Shown here in pieces: positions 31,569 to 41,904 of a DNA stretch of 64,000 nt. A program made the position numbers and the translations under genes. Positions within the stretch are counted from its first letter, which is position 1. Every line of letters starts with the position of its first letter. The notes under the pieces are model-generated. The model was given only the letters and a program-made list of their open reading frames with translations. It did no database searches and had not been told where the DNA came from. The stretch is taken from assembly GCA_001592805.2 (NCBI GenBank), contig CP051142.1, forward strand, positions 2,356,001-2,420,000, read 5' to 3'. Origin of the DNA: Peltaster fructicola. Lineage: Eukaryota; Ascomycota; Dothideomycetes.

Positions 31569-33692
31569 ATGGTACCGCCGCTGGGCAAGATAACGAGCTT
31601 CTTCAGGCCGTATGTAGCCAAGAACAAGAAGCAACACTACGATGGAGACAACATCACTGTCGCAGCGAGACCAAGCGTGTCATCGGATTCATCACAGAAG
31701 CCTCTCAATCCACAACTGGACAGCCTCGCAAGACCAATCTCACCAAGACCGAGCAAGGAAAAGCTTTCGAGAGTGCCAGAACGATGCTCAACGCCAAAGT
31801 TGATAAAACACTGTGGAGAATCGACATCTCGGCCCACAGGTATACCACAAGCCGATCATGCCTCGCCGTCAAGTATACACTCTACCTCTCCAACCACATC
31901 ACTTAGTGTACGCACAATCAACCTAGGAGAGCAGCTGAACACTGTGATCGACGAATCGCTACCGATAAGCATGAAACCTACACCGACGAACGCAGTGACG
32001 TCTTCCTTCTCTTCGACCTCGAGCCGTAGAGTCGTTGTGAATGGCGTCAAAGCTGTTACAAACTCTGACTCTGATAGCGTATCGTCTAGCAGCGACGAGT
32101 TCGAGGACGCGGGAAGCTTCATGCCTCGAAAGCGACTGAAGATGACGCCTCCAGGTGCCGACCTCACTCATGCGATAGTGTTACATGACGATGAGGAGAT
32201 GAAACCAGGAGCAGCGAAACCAAGGTGGAGTATGCCTGCTCCAAAGAAGTATAGACACAGTCTTTCCAACCTGGTGAAACAAATGGAGCGAGAGGAGGCG
32301 ATCACAGCGAGAATCAAGCAAGCCGAGGCCGACGTGCAGCAGCAAAGCGAATCCAAAGCTGACGTCCTAGCCGAAAGGGCAAGCACAGATATGTTTGCAG
32401 ACGATAGTGACAGGGAGCGCATCAAGGCAGCAATCGACAGAATCGAGGCGTGCGAAGAGTCTGACATGTTCTACTTCTTTCATGGCGATCAAGTCCAGGA
32501 GTCGATTGTCAAGCCCGCATGGGGTACACTCACCTCACTTCTGCAAGAAGAGGGCTGCCGAGAGAATGTCATAAGGTCACGATTCTTGACTGATCTCGCA
32601 GAGCAGGTAGGATTGTCGCAGGATGTGCTCACATGGGTATATCGATCGCTTCAGATCGAGCCTTCACCGCTGCTCTGCGAGGAATACCTCAGCATACTCC
32701 AAGCGTCATGCCAGCACAAGCAGGTGTCTGTGCTGCAAGACTTCAGCCTACAAACTATCTATCAAGGTGTCGAACAAGGCTCTACACAGTCTGCCGGCCT
32801 GCCAAACAGTCTGCGATACAATCTAAGGCTGCTTGCCACTCTGGCAGCGGGTAGTTCACCTTTCGATCGAGTCAAAGGCCTCAAGGATATCTTCCTTCTG
32901 AATCTGGACGAGCATGTTCGTGCGACTCCAGACATGCAGCCAGAGATCGAAAACGCGTTGCACGCAGTATTGGGATCGTCTCAGCTGGATTCGAAGGATG
33001 TGCAGTCTGCTACCGGAGAGATACTCGGCCATGATGTGCTCAGCCCACAGCAAATGGCACGAGGCATCGCAACACTGCCAGTGACCACCGCAGCACTGCA
33101 TCATTTCCGAAGACGACTGGCATTGCAGTATATGCTCAAGACTGATGCCAACATCGACATGACGTCGCCTGCTACAGGCGAGCTGATTTTAGAGGTCCTT
33201 AGAACCAACCCCGTCCTCTCCGTGAACTCTCAAACGAACTGGGCTCTCATGCACTGGATTGTGCAGCTGCTCGATATCTGTATCGATGCAGGATTCTCAG
33301 ACTTCACCTTCATGACTGACACAGCACTGGAGACGCAAGAAGAGAAGCGCTTCAACAAGCAGGTTGACGAGGTCTCTCAGCGCTTACGGCTGATTGCCAA
33401 CAGTATCCGAGATGCTGGCACAAGTCACCTCCGACGTACGGAAGCTAAAGGCGCTCTCGATAGGCTCGTCCTCAGAATTGAGCTGTCCGTTAGGACAAGA
33501 CCCAAGCGGAAAGCTGCAGTATTTGGAGGCAGGGTCGGCGGGGGTCAACAAGACCTTTTCAAGAACTTCCTGGCTGGTGAAAGTGAGGACGAGGACGATG
33601 GTCTCCAGACACAGATCAAAGCACCGCGAAAAGCTCCTAACAGGAAGACCGTCAAGTTTACTGATAGTCCTGATGGAGTCGAGCTCAAATAG
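31569..33692 (+). CDS. Nse6-like protein (SMC5/6 interacting, CANIN-type)
   Basis: A 707-residue single-exon protein. The N-terminal 200 residues are basic, Ser/Thr-rich and disordered, with an acidic Ser cluster (SDSDSVSSSSDEFED). From about 220, KKYRHSLSNLVKQMEREEAI starts a helical region like the CANIN domain of fungal Nse6/SLF2-type subunits of the SMC5/6 complex, which acts in DNA repair and recombination. A long alpha-helical domain follows (about 300-640), then an Arg/Lys-rich tail with VFGGRVGGGQQDLFKNFL. Residues 6-12 (GKITSFF) look like a degenerate PCNA-binding box. The assignment rests on my memory of family motifs, so the name is moderate; a chromatin role is plausible from composition. 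ATG at 31569 is first in frame. Confidence 0.65.
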   Translation: MVPPLGKITSFFRPYVAKNKKQHYDGDNITVAARPSVSSDSSQKPLNPQLDSLARPISPRPSKEKLSRVPERCSTPKLIKHCGESTSRPTGIPQADHASPSSIHSTSPTTSLSVRTINLGEQLNTVIDESLPISMKPTPTNAVTSSFSSTSSRRVVVNGVKAVTNSDSDSVSSSSDEFEDAGSFMPRKRLKMTPPGADLTHAIVLHDDEEMKPGAAKPRWSMPAPKKYRHSLSNLVKQMEREEAITARIKQAEADVQQQSESKADVLAERASTDMFADDSDRERIKAAIDRIEACEESDMFYFFHGDQVQESIVKPAWGTLTSLLQEEGCRENVIRSRFLTDLAEQVGLSQDVLTWVYRSLQIEPSPLLCEEYLSILQASCQHKQVSVLQDFSLQTIYQGVEQGSTQSAGLPNSLRYNLRLLATLAAGSSPFDRVKGLKDIFLLNLDEHVRATPDMQPEIENALHAVLGSSQLDSKDVQSATGEILGHDVLSPQQMARGIATLPVTTAALHHFRRRLALQYMLKTDANIDMTSPATGELILEVLRTNPVLSVNSQTNWALMHWIVQLLDICIDAGFSDFTFMTDTALETQEEKRFNKQVDEVSQRLRLIANSIRDAGTSHLRRTEAKGALDRLVLRIELSVRTRPKRKAAVFGGRVGGGQQDLFKNFLAGESEDEDDGLQTQIKAPRKAPNRKTVKFTDSPDGVELK

Positions 33693-33752
33693 CATATATA
33701 CAAAGATACCCTGTAGCAGTATTATTGCCTCTGATGCAATCTTATGTGCAGA

Positions 33753-34497
33753 CTAGTCCTTGAACTTGCGGTTCTCGTTCTCGCCAAAGAGAGTAGCACG
33801 AACGTTTGGCAGAGACTCGGTTTCGAGAAGTCGTAGTCGTTCTTCGAATGTGTTATTGATGTCAATCTTGCCTGTTGCGTTTGTGACAATAATGCCTCCG
33901 GCACTGCGTACAATTAGCTTGTGTCTCACATCACAACATGTTGACTCACGATCCCTCTGGCAGCTTGTCCTTCTCATCGATAGACGTCTCGACGGTCTTG
34001 CCATCTAGCTTGGACTTGTACTCATCTGCAGCAGATTGTGCAGCCTTCTTCACTACATCGTCATCTTGTTTTCTGCACTTGATAACCACCTTCGACTCGT
34101 TCATGGCATATAGACCTTGCAGGATCAGATCCTTCAGAATCTTCTCATACTTCGACTTGTCCTTGCTAGCAGTGTCCTTCAGCTTCTTGCGGGCGTCGTC
34201 GAAGAGATCGTCTAGTAGCTCTTGTCGAGCAGATAAGAGCTTCAGCCGGGTCTTGTTTGCGAGAGTAGACTTTGTGATCTGTTGTGACATGCCAGCTTGT
34301 GTGAATTTCTTCTGGTACTCGTTATCAAGTCGCTGAGTCTCTGTGCGAACCAGCTTGGACTTCTCGATGCTGAACTCTTCATCTGCCTTGATTTGGATCT
34401 CTCGTGCTTTTTCGACGGCTTCTTGGCGAATGAAGGCGGTCATCTTTCGAAGCTCCGACTCCACCTGGGAGTCGGACAGGGAGTGGATTTGCGACAT
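33753..34497 (-). CDS. VMA4: V-type proton ATPase subunit E
   Basis: A 232-residue peripheral-stalk subunit of the vacuolar proton pump. Exon 1 is 33950-34497 and exon 2 is 33753-33903; the 46-nt intron (33904-33949) has a GTGAGT donor and GCTAAT branch site and splits the codon of the Ser in LPEGSAGGIIV. The long N-terminal coiled coil (MTAFIRQEAVEKAREIQIKA) and the C-terminal block AGGIIVTNATGKIDINNTFE are unmistakable for the family, as is the ETESLPNVRATLFG end. Length matches yeast Vma4 (233 aa). It is divergent from the NIPA gene. Confidence 0.97.
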
Positions 34498-34986
34498 GGT
34501 GCTTGCCTATGGTGTCGGTAGAGCTGTGATGACGCTGTCGTGGGCTGAAGAGCTCCTTGGACCGAGCGACCGCTACAGTGAGGTGGTTTGCTGTACAGCC
34601 ACGAGCCTACGAGCTGCTGCAATAAGCCAGAGCTAGGAGGTAGGCGTAAGGGCTGAGCGAGAAAGGATATACTGCTTGGTATCTGTTCATCAACCAGGCA
34701 AGCTTGATAGGTGACGATGGCATTGGCAGACCATGCGGCTCTGCTTGCTGCGGAAACAGCCGCACCGTCCGTGTGCAGCTAGCACCAGCTACCTCGTAAG
34801 GTGTCGCTGACAACGGCCACTTGGTGTACCAAATGACGACAATGCCTGCCATGTGCGTTACAACATCCTGAAAGCGTTCACGACTTCCATCAGGCGCACG
34901 CTCTATGCTTGCGACCATGTCGGACTGTATATCGATGCCATAACCTCAGCTGCGAACTACATCTTACACACAATATCGTCTTCACC
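34498..34986. promoter_or_regulatory. Divergent promoter VMA4 / NIPA transporter
   Basis: 489 bp between the divergent start codons. An open frame on the minus strand at 34,607-34,918 has no recognisable content. No specific site claimed. Confidence 0.35.
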
Positions 34987-36558
34987 ATGGACGGCGTTTC
35001 GCCAGGCGGTCTGCTTGCACTGGGCATCATCGTGGGCCTGCTGTCGACATGCGTGCAGTCCTTTGGTCTGACGCTGCAGCGCAAATCGCACATCATGGAG
35101 GACTTGAAAGATGAGTCGGAACCACGAAGAGCACCGTACCAACGGCGAGTGTGGCAGGTCGGCATGTTCTTGTTCCTTCTCGCCAATATCGTCGGATCCA
35201 GTATTCAAATCACCACTCTACCTCTACCACTTCTTAGTACGCTACAAGCCTCTGGACTTGTGTTCAACAGTATCATGGCGAGCTTGATTCTGAAAGAGAC
35301 GTGGACATGGCAGACGGTGGTGGGCACGGTACTGGTTGCTGGTGGCGCGGTCATGATCAGTATGTTCTCGGCAGTGCCTGAGCCCAGTCACAACCTCGAA
35401 CAGCTCACGCAGCTTTTCTGGAGACCGACTTTCCTTGTCTGGTTCGGGCTTTCCATCCTCTTTGTGCTATGCACTTTGGTTGCGGACTTCACGATGCGCA
35501 AGTTCATCTCAGCGCAAAAGGCACACAGCCCGAAGATCCACCTCATCCGTGGTATGGCATATGGCATGCTCTCGGGCATACTCAGTGCACATGCCTTGCT
35601 ACTGGCCAAGAGTGCGGTCGAGCTTATAGTACGAAGCATCGCCGACAAGGTCAACCAGTTCAACTCGTACAAGAGTGTCCTTCTGATCCTGGCATTCTTG
35701 ACCCTCTCACTAACACAACTATACTATCTACATCTTGGTCTGAGATTAGTCTCGACAAGTATTCTTTACCCTTTTGTCTTTTGCATTTACAACATTGTGG
35801 CCATTCTGGATGGTCTCATATACTTCCGGCAGACAGACAGTCTTCCACCGTTACACGCTGGGCTCATCGGTCTCGGCACATTCATATTATTGGCAGGCGT
35901 GCTTGCGCTTAGCTGGAGACTACAGGACGAAGACGAGTCGAACACATTGGAGCATCCACATGTCGCCAAGGCAGAGATTCCACAAACGGTACTTGCTCCA
36001 GGCATGGGCTTTGTTGGGGAGCCGGAGAGCGAGAGCGACCACAGTCCAACTGAAGACGACGATGATGATGAGCAGACACTCGATGGTGAGTCCAGCCCAC
36101 TACTTGGCAGGGCCCGTGGAAGAAGCAAATCCGTTCGAAGTGGTCGTCGGGTCAGCATACAGACGCAGAGCAGTCGCCGGCGGAAACGAGCGTCTACTCT
36201 AAAGGAGGTCCTCGCTATCTGGGAAGAGCTTGGCGATCGTGAGGCCGAAGAAAGATACGGCACCCTTGATCAGGCCATTGCCGTGACCAGGGCTAGACCG
36301 ATGTCCTCCGGCGATGGACTAGACGACCACGACGAAGATCATGCACTCGCCAACAGTGTCGATGCTCTCCGAGAACAGAACGGCAATCCGCGAGCTGTGT
36401 TGAAACGATCGAGCACGACGCCGGATCTCACACGACAACAACGCAAGATCAGTACACATCACACACAGGGTAGTGCCCTGTTTAGCGATATGCTGAAAGT
36501 CCAGTGGTGGCGCACACGGCGGAAAAAAGACACGGACGAAGAAAGTGAGCATAGATAG
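34987..36558 (+). CDS. NIPA-family magnesium transporter
   Basis: A 523-residue single-exon membrane protein. ATG at 34987 (MDGVSPGGLLALGI) starts directly in the first helix; the frame is open from a TTG 78 bp earlier, so the ATG is preferred. About nine membrane helices fill residues 1-310, with the NIPA (DUF803) hallmarks SFGLTLQRKSH after helix 1 and ASGLVFNSIMASLILKE in helix 4. The last 200 residues are a cytosolic tail with an acidic run (DDDDDEQ), ESSPLLG, which fits the ExxxLL sorting signal for adaptor complexes and suggests endosome or vacuole location, and Arg/Ser-rich stretches. Animal NIPA proteins carry Mg2+; transport in fungi is inferred. Confidence 0.88.
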   Translation: MDGVSPGGLLALGIIVGLLSTCVQSFGLTLQRKSHIMEDLKDESEPRRAPYQRRVWQVGMFLFLLANIVGSSIQITTLPLPLLSTLQASGLVFNSIMASLILKETWTWQTVVGTVLVAGGAVMISMFSAVPEPSHNLEQLTQLFWRPTFLVWFGLSILFVLCTLVADFTMRKFISAQKAHSPKIHLIRGMAYGMLSGILSAHALLLAKSAVELIVRSIADKVNQFNSYKSVLLILAFLTLSLTQLYYLHLGLRLVSTSILYPFVFCIYNIVAILDGLIYFRQTDSLPPLHAGLIGLGTFILLAGVLALSWRLQDEDESNTLEHPHVAKAEIPQTVLAPGMGFVGEPESESDHSPTEDDDDDEQTLDGESSPLLGRARGRSKSVRSGRRVSIQTQSSRRRKRASTLKEVLAIWEELGDREAEERYGTLDQAIAVTRARPMSSGDGLDDHDEDHALANSVDALREQNGNPRAVLKRSSTTPDLTRQQRKISTHHTQGSALFSDMLKVQWWRTRRKKDTDEESEHR

Positions 36559-36591
36559 CAAATATTGGTTTGTACACAGTATCCCATATTA

Positions 36592-38067
36592 CTATATCCA
36601 CCTGCGACCAGTGAACAAGCGAGTCCACACAGCTATTCCAAAAACGAAGAAGGGAAACACAAATAGATCAGGAATGTTGATGACAACAGGAATTAAACCG
36701 AGGATACCACAACCTGTCATCCATTTCAGCGTATCCTCAAGGCTATGGGCCTGTGGAATGATGATACGCTTTTTCCAGTATTGTAATCGTCTGGCATGGT
36801 CTGCATTGACGATTCTAGGATCATCGCCGTCTTCTACGGCAAAGGACGACCGATCGATTGTGTCGTCGAGCTTTACAACGTCGTCTTGATGGTGAACAAC
36901 GTCGTACCAGAAGTCGATGCTTTGGCTCGCCGTGTCATAGTCCACTTCGAACCACTCGTGTTGTGTCTTGCGTGTATTTGCTGCACCGACAATCCTGAGG
37001 TTCCTCTGTGCGTATGCCAGATCAGCATGAACAAGCTTCTCCAGACGTAGCAGGAGGCGCAGTTCGATATTCGCCCTCCAAACGTACTTGCTTTGCAACA
37101 GCTTAATTCCGGAAGCATCAGAGATCTGGGTTCGCCGAGCGGAGCAGGACTGTGTCGTATATCCGATTTTTATGTGAGGGCCGTCCAGCTGCTGGAAGGC
37201 GTAGATAGCACCACGATTGGCAGCAGGTATGTTGCTAGTGAGCAGGTTCTCCACATTGTCGATAATCATCTCTGGTGTCCACCGAGCAGCAGACCCTGGG
37301 AAGAATGGGCCAGCAGAGACGATTGGCACTGGTGGTGCATCTGGCATCGGTTCGTCTGCTGTTGCTGTATCCGCAGCTCCGCTGTTGGAATCATCGAAAG
37401 ACCTGTCACTCGTTGCAACAACGTTGAGGGCTTGTGAGACCGCAGAGGGATCGACACCATCGACCGCAACATGCTCTTGTACCGACGAAGTACGTCTATC
37501 AATGTGTCCTGGTCGAAGAGGTGGTCGTCTTGCTGCCTGGACTGAGTTGTGCGGTCGCTCTCGTCGAGCTCTTCGCGCCGATGGTGTTGGTGATACCTCG
37601 TATGCATCAGGAGCATCAACGTCGAGGGCTGATCGAGCACTACTCTCAGTCGAGACTGTGTTGCTGGATGTCCTTCGGGGCGTTGTAGTCGGCGTGGCAC
37701 TCCTTGATAGCGAATATTCATCCTTCCGCCATTCTATGATACCCAGGTCAATCGCAGGGAACTCGGACTGCCACTTGTCTGCGAGCTTGTTCTTGTGTCG
37801 GTGGTTATTGTTCTTCTGACAGTGTTCGCATAGTAGAAGCGTGATGATTGTGCGGATATCATGGAGCTCTAGCGTGGCGGCATCTTGTGTGATTACTGAG
37901 GCTGCGATGCGTTGACGTTGTGCTGTGAGGAGATTTCCGCACTCTTTCCCATGAGGAGTAGCGATACACTTGCGTATAGTGATTTCATCCTCTAGAAACT
38001 CGGCCTGAGTTTGCGAGAAGCTCGGTATATACTGCAGCATTCGCTCACTCGTGGCTGGGGAAGGCAT
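36592..38067 (-). CDS. T5orf172 (GIY-YIG-like) domain protein with C-terminal membrane segment
   Basis: A 491-residue single-exon protein, ATG at 38067. Residues 34-83 form a Cys-rich module: CIATPHGKECGNLL with C34/C43, then LLLCEHCQK with C80/C83, probably zinc-binding. A disordered Ser/Arg/Pro-rich linker follows. The T5orf172 domain (about 286-388) holds GAIYAF...HIKIGYTT, an equivalent of the GIY and YIG strands, then LEKLVHADLAYAQRNL and QHEWFEVDYDTASQSIDFW. A hydrophobic segment (454-485) near the C-terminus looks like one or two membrane helices. T5orf172 is a GIY-YIG nuclease relative known from phages and fungi (Mug113 of fission yeast, raised in meiosis); enzymatic activity in fungi is unproven. 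The next gene upstream is a paralogue. Confidence 0.85.
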   Translation of the reverse strand: MPSPATSERMLQYIPSFSQTQAEFLEDEITIRKCIATPHGKECGNLLTAQRQRIAASVITQDAATLELHDIRTIITLLLCEHCQKNNNHRHKNKLADKWQSEFPAIDLGIIEWRKDEYSLSRSATPTTTPRRTSSNTVSTESSARSALDVDAPDAYEVSPTPSARRARRERPHNSVQAARRPPLRPGHIDRRTSSVQEHVAVDGVDPSAVSQALNVVATSDRSFDDSNSGAADTATADEPMPDAPPVPIVSAGPFFPGSAARWTPEMIIDNVENLLTSNIPAANRGAIYAFQQLDGPHIKIGYTTQSCSARRTQISDASGIKLLQSKYVWRANIELRLLLRLEKLVHADLAYAQRNLRIVGAANTRKTQHEWFEVDYDTASQSIDFWYDVVHHQDDVVKLDDTIDRSSFAVEDGDDPRIVNADHARRLQYWKKRIIIPQAHSLEDTLKWMTGCGILGLIPVVINIPDLFVFPFFVFGIAVWTRLFTGRRWI

Positions 38068-39005
38068 CGTGCCTGTCGTCTGCAGTGGAGGGACAATATG
38101 ACATCGTCTATGAGGACAATGTTATCTTATGTCGTCCGACCAGGGGGGCCAGTCTAAGCCTCCTTCGAACACTGCGCTTGTCAGATTGACTTATTCAACC
38201 ATGCAGCCATAGTGCTGGAAGGCAGTGTTGATGTCCCGGCGCTAGAGGTGTCCATCTGCTGCGTTGATCGTCCTGCATGACTGTCGGTGTTGTCATCCCT
38301 TGTCGAGCCTCAGAGATTGGTTCAGAGTTGAGAATCTGGCAGCACGAACGTGACAGTAACGTTGTGAGAGCACCCAGGACACACGCTGTCAGAGGAGGCC
38401 TCTGACTTGAGTGTACGAGTGGCAGAGATACTGTCCGGCAGCCGGCATGTTGCCCGAACCTTACATGATGCTGTGTGAGATGATTGCCTGTCGTTGTACG
38501 ATAGAGTTTCTTCGAGCGTGGCTTAGGTGTTCCTCTATATGCGTGGTTGCGGCGTAGAACGAACTCCTGTTTCGGCTTATGCAAGAGATGAAGTCTGCTG
38601 CTGCGCTGGCGCGTAGTGTAGCACCCACAACTCCGTCTGCACAGTGGATGTGCGATAGGCGATGAGCAGTCCTATTGATAGAACAGAGATTTCTTGTCCT
38701 GGTGCACCCCTCAACAATCAACCAAAGTTATGTTTCAGCGCAGAAGCAATGCCATCGTCGCAGACAGATATCTAGGACCCACTGTATGGCAAGTAACATA
38801 GTGAATGAATGGTGTTCTCTGCATATGCATTATCAGGCATGAAAAACGATGATAAGATCAAAGCCATTGCTACAGTGAATTCCCGACGTAGCAATAGGCG
38901 GTGCCTTACAGGCGTTCCGTATCCGTGGCTGGTATATCGTTGTATGGTGAGCAGTTCTGCCAGGAGGAGAGGCAGAGATGGACGTTGTTCTCTGATTGAC
39001 TGTAG
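38068..39005. other. Intergenic between T5orf172 genes (938 bp)
   Basis: This is upstream of the first T5orf172 gene and at the 3' end of the second. Minus-strand open frames at 38,195-38,721 show no resemblance to either neighbour or any family I know. Nothing else seen. Confidence 0.35.
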
Positions 39006-40556
39006 CTAGAAGTCCAGGTCCTGAAATGTGATATGGGGTTCATAGTAATCTTTCCAGGCCTTCAAAGTTTCGAAGTGCACAGTTTCAAGCTCTTGCTGAC
39101 TGGGTGTTGTACTTGTGTATTTGCGTGGACGCATGATGTCGCGGATGCGGACGTCCTGATCAGCTCTGGACATTGGTTCGTGATATAGCACTTGTCGCCA
39201 GAACTCAATCGTTTGTTTTGCGAGTTTGTGATCAATCTTGAACCATTCGTGCTGCGAGCCTGGACAATCTCGATGCACATCCCTCGTACAAGTGGGCTTG
39301 ACGCAAAGATTTTGCTGGAAATTAGCAAGATGGTGGTGAATGTGAGCCTCGAGATCCTTCAGTCTCTCTGCTGGCATTACCCTGAAGTACGAATCAGCTT
39401 CACTGAACTTCACTCTAGCCGTTGACTCCAGCTGTGCCTTTCGTTTCTTGGGGCGTGACTTCGTGTATCCTATCTTGACCATTGAACTGTCCTGTAGGAG
39501 TGGAAACATGTATATGTAGCCTTTGTCGTACGGCTTGAACCAGTCCATGACTTGAGGAACGAGAGACTGTTGCACATACTCGTTGGAATAGACTGCTCCA
39601 GATCTAGGCGAGAATCTCCTACTGCAATGCTGCCCTGAGGGACCTGCAAGTGCCGAGATCTCGCTGTCGGTCAGGACCACTTCCTCGTCGGAACTGTCCG
39701 TGTCAAGAACCTGCTCCGGCTCGCAAAAGCTGACTGTATCATCGGTCACTTCTGGACTATCGACCTCCATTTGTTCATTTCCCGTTTCCGTCGTTCCCGC
39801 ACATACTGATGGTGTTGTAAGACGTGGTGTAGGAGGCTGGTTGACAACAAGCCACGATATGGCCGACTCGATAGTTCTACACCGACGAAGTGCTCCCGAA
39901 GCTGCATTGTGAGCAAAGCCCATTTCGACCAGGCACGCCAGGTCTGAATTGTTCAAAAGCGTAAATTGTGCGTCTGCGGCATCGCTCCCTGCAAGGTCTA
40001 TGTCCTGCTGCATGGCCACGTCCGCGAGTGATTGTGAGAGGTCTACATCTTCAATCAGCATGCTGTCATTGAACGGTAATGCCGTTTGCTGCTGTAGGAG
40101 CGGCGTGCTCTCATGGACAGCCCACAGAAAGGACCTGCAAGCCGTGTTCAAGCTGGCATTCTGCTGTCGCTCACTTTCCCAGACTTGGAGGAGGGAGGTG
40201 GTCCTGCGTTCGTTGACATGTTCAGGGCAAAGCAGTGAGTCCGCAAGGTTCTGATTTTCCTTGAAGCACGCCTGACCACTTCTCAGCTTGTTGTCTATCT
40301 CATGACATTCGATTTTCGCAATATTCAGAAGCATGTGGCCTAAGAGGACATTGCATCTCGTGCCACAGCTGATCGAGAAGCAATGATGGTAATCTGAGGG
40401 CAGTTTGTCGAGCTCAGCGGTTGGAGTCCTGATCAACTGCTTCATGACATCCATGAAACCTGGTAGTCGAGTTGAGGGAGCAATGCTTGGCATCTGTGAC
40501 CCATGTTGATGATATTGTGCCGTCCATGCGGTCTGAGTCTTGGAGAATGGGTACAT
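39006..40556 (-). CDS. UBA plus T5orf172 domain protein
   Basis: A 516-residue single-exon protein. ATG at 40556 (MYPFSKTQ) is the first in frame; the frame is open 72 bp further from a GTG. Residues 59-113 hold the same Cys/His module as its neighbour (HHCFSISCGTRCNVLL ... LLCPEH). A UBA domain follows at about 203-239, with SDLACLVEMGFAHNAASGAL and a final AISWLV, the usual MGF loop and end helix that bind ubiquitin. After an acidic linker the T5orf172 domain (about 346-457) shows GYIYMF...MVKIGYTK, LEAHIHHHLANFQQNL and QHEWFKIDHKLAKQTIEFW. No membrane segment, unlike the neighbour. The UBA link suggests a tie to ubiquitin or protein turnover; that is inference. Confidence 0.83.
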   Translation of the reverse strand: MYPFSKTQTAWTAQYHQHGSQMPSIAPSTRLPGFMDVMKQLIRTPTAELDKLPSDYHHCFSISCGTRCNVLLGHMLLNIAKIECHEIDNKLRSGQACFKENQNLADSLLCPEHVNERRTTSLLQVWESERQQNASLNTACRSFLWAVHESTPLLQQQTALPFNDSMLIEDVDLSQSLADVAMQQDIDLAGSDAADAQFTLLNNSDLACLVEMGFAHNAASGALRRCRTIESAISWLVVNQPPTPRLTTPSVCAGTTETGNEQMEVDSPEVTDDTVSFCEPEQVLDTDSSDEEVVLTDSEISALAGPSGQHCSRRFSPRSGAVYSNEYVQQSLVPQVMDWFKPYDKGYIYMFPLLQDSSMVKIGYTKSRPKKRKAQLESTARVKFSEADSYFRVMPAERLKDLEAHIHHHLANFQQNLCVKPTCTRDVHRDCPGSQHEWFKIDHKLAKQTIEFWRQVLYHEPMSRADQDVRIRDIMRPRKYTSTTPSQQELETVHFETLKAWKDYYEPHITFQDLDF

Positions 40557-40849
40557 CGTTGTGCCCAAGGAAGATGAGAACGGCCGAACAAGTTTGCTGG
40601 TGATTGTGTTGATGTGATTGCGGTACACTAGTGGTTCTCCGAGTGACAGTCTCCCATCACTTTATATATCGTTGCGCGCAGAGGATCGATATGTCCTCTT
40701 CGGGGTGTAGAATTGCGTGGAACTGCTGCTGTCAAGCTAAGCGCCGGGCGTGAGGCCGCAGCGAACCTCCCAGAAGTGCAGCTCTTCACCACGCATGTAT
40801 CGTCCAGTCGCTCGGAAGGCACGCACCGTAGCATCTTCCGTCGTTTTGA

Positions 40850-41555
40850 TTATGGCTGTCTTGCAGCAGCTTCGCCTCCCACGTCGCCAGGTGTGGGCTC
40901 TATGGCGGCAATGCACACTGCTGTTGCGTACTCGTCTTCGTGGCTGATGCTCACCTGGACAACTTGACCATTGGCCGTTAGCATCGGATCTTGCGCAGCA
41001 CTTTCGACTGATTCTGTAGTTGTATTGGTGCTTGCCGGGGTGTCTTGGATGGAAACATTCAGAATGACACCGTACACTCCTGAGGCTTCGCTACGTTGAT
41101 GGATCTCTACATTGCGTAGTAGGAGTCTGCGCCAAGTACAAGCCTTGATAATGGCCTCTTTGGCAGCCTAGAAGATGTCAGTCACGCAAGACAATGATGT
41201 GGTGATCAGCTGCGGCACTCACAAATCTATGATGATTTAGCATAGCCCGTAACCTAGTTAATGGTGTCAGTTGGATTATGCTCATGACCTACCTGCCAGC
41301 TACATGTTGCGAGATCAGTTGCGTCTGAGCTATGTCGTTGCGTGCGTCTTGCAGCTTTGGGAAGCGTGCTTGGAACTGAAGCAATTCGGCGTTCGTGAAG
41401 AGCTTATGCAAGAACCTGGATTGCGCGGCATCGTCTGCATCGCTGAACAGCAACCTGCTGATCCTGCTCACTCTGACGATGTCATTGCCGACTGAGAGCT
41501 GGAATGGGAATGGTCGAAGCAGGCTGCGGCTCAACATTTGCGAAGATATCCTCAT
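40850..41555 (-). CDS. PPT2: Mitochondrial holo-ACP synthase (phosphopantetheinyl transferase)
   Basis: A 203-residue AcpS-type enzyme adding phosphopantetheine to mitochondrial acyl carrier protein, needed for mitochondrial fatty acid and lipoate synthesis. Exons (minus strand) are 41293-41555, 41223-41253 (31 nt) and 40850-41167, with introns of 39 and 55 nt. An Arg/Ser/Leu presequence (MRISSQMLSRSLLRPF) precedes the Mg2+-binding GNDIVRVSRI motif (Asp at position 25). The second motif, AAKEAIIKA, with its Lys-Glu pair, is created by the splice after HHRF. Length and motif spacing match yeast Ppt2. The 39-nt intron is at the short limit but has a CTGAC branch site and both splices keep the frame. 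Confidence 0.93.
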
Positions 41556-41904
41556 GATGTTCGTTGTAGAAGGAAATGATGATCTGAGGCGGAGACGGCT
41601 TCTAAGGGAAGTTCTTGCTTAGGCAAGCTCGATGCACACGATACTATAACATCAATGGATCATTGACCATCTTAGGACGTATCAAAGCTACATGCATCTA
41701 GGACGGCATTGAAGCAGACAATGAAAAATACTCCTGACATGTACTGGTTCACGCCCATCTGGGATCGCGTAGTATTTACATTTTGTGAGATATGCTACAC
41801 CGCTCCACAGCAGACTGGCATGCCTGGGACTGTCGCTATCCTCTCAAGGCTGTCCGGAGCTCGTCTCCTGGCATCTTTGCCTCTGAGCTTGTACTTCTTC
41901 CAGC
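41556..41904. other. Intergenic, promoter of PPT2 and ATP19 3' flank
   Basis: 349 bp between two genes on the minus strand. No gene or repeat seen. Confidence 0.3.

Noticed and set aside
38195-38721. Minus-strand frames between the T5orf172 genes
   Set aside because: No resemblance to either T5orf172 protein or to any family I know.
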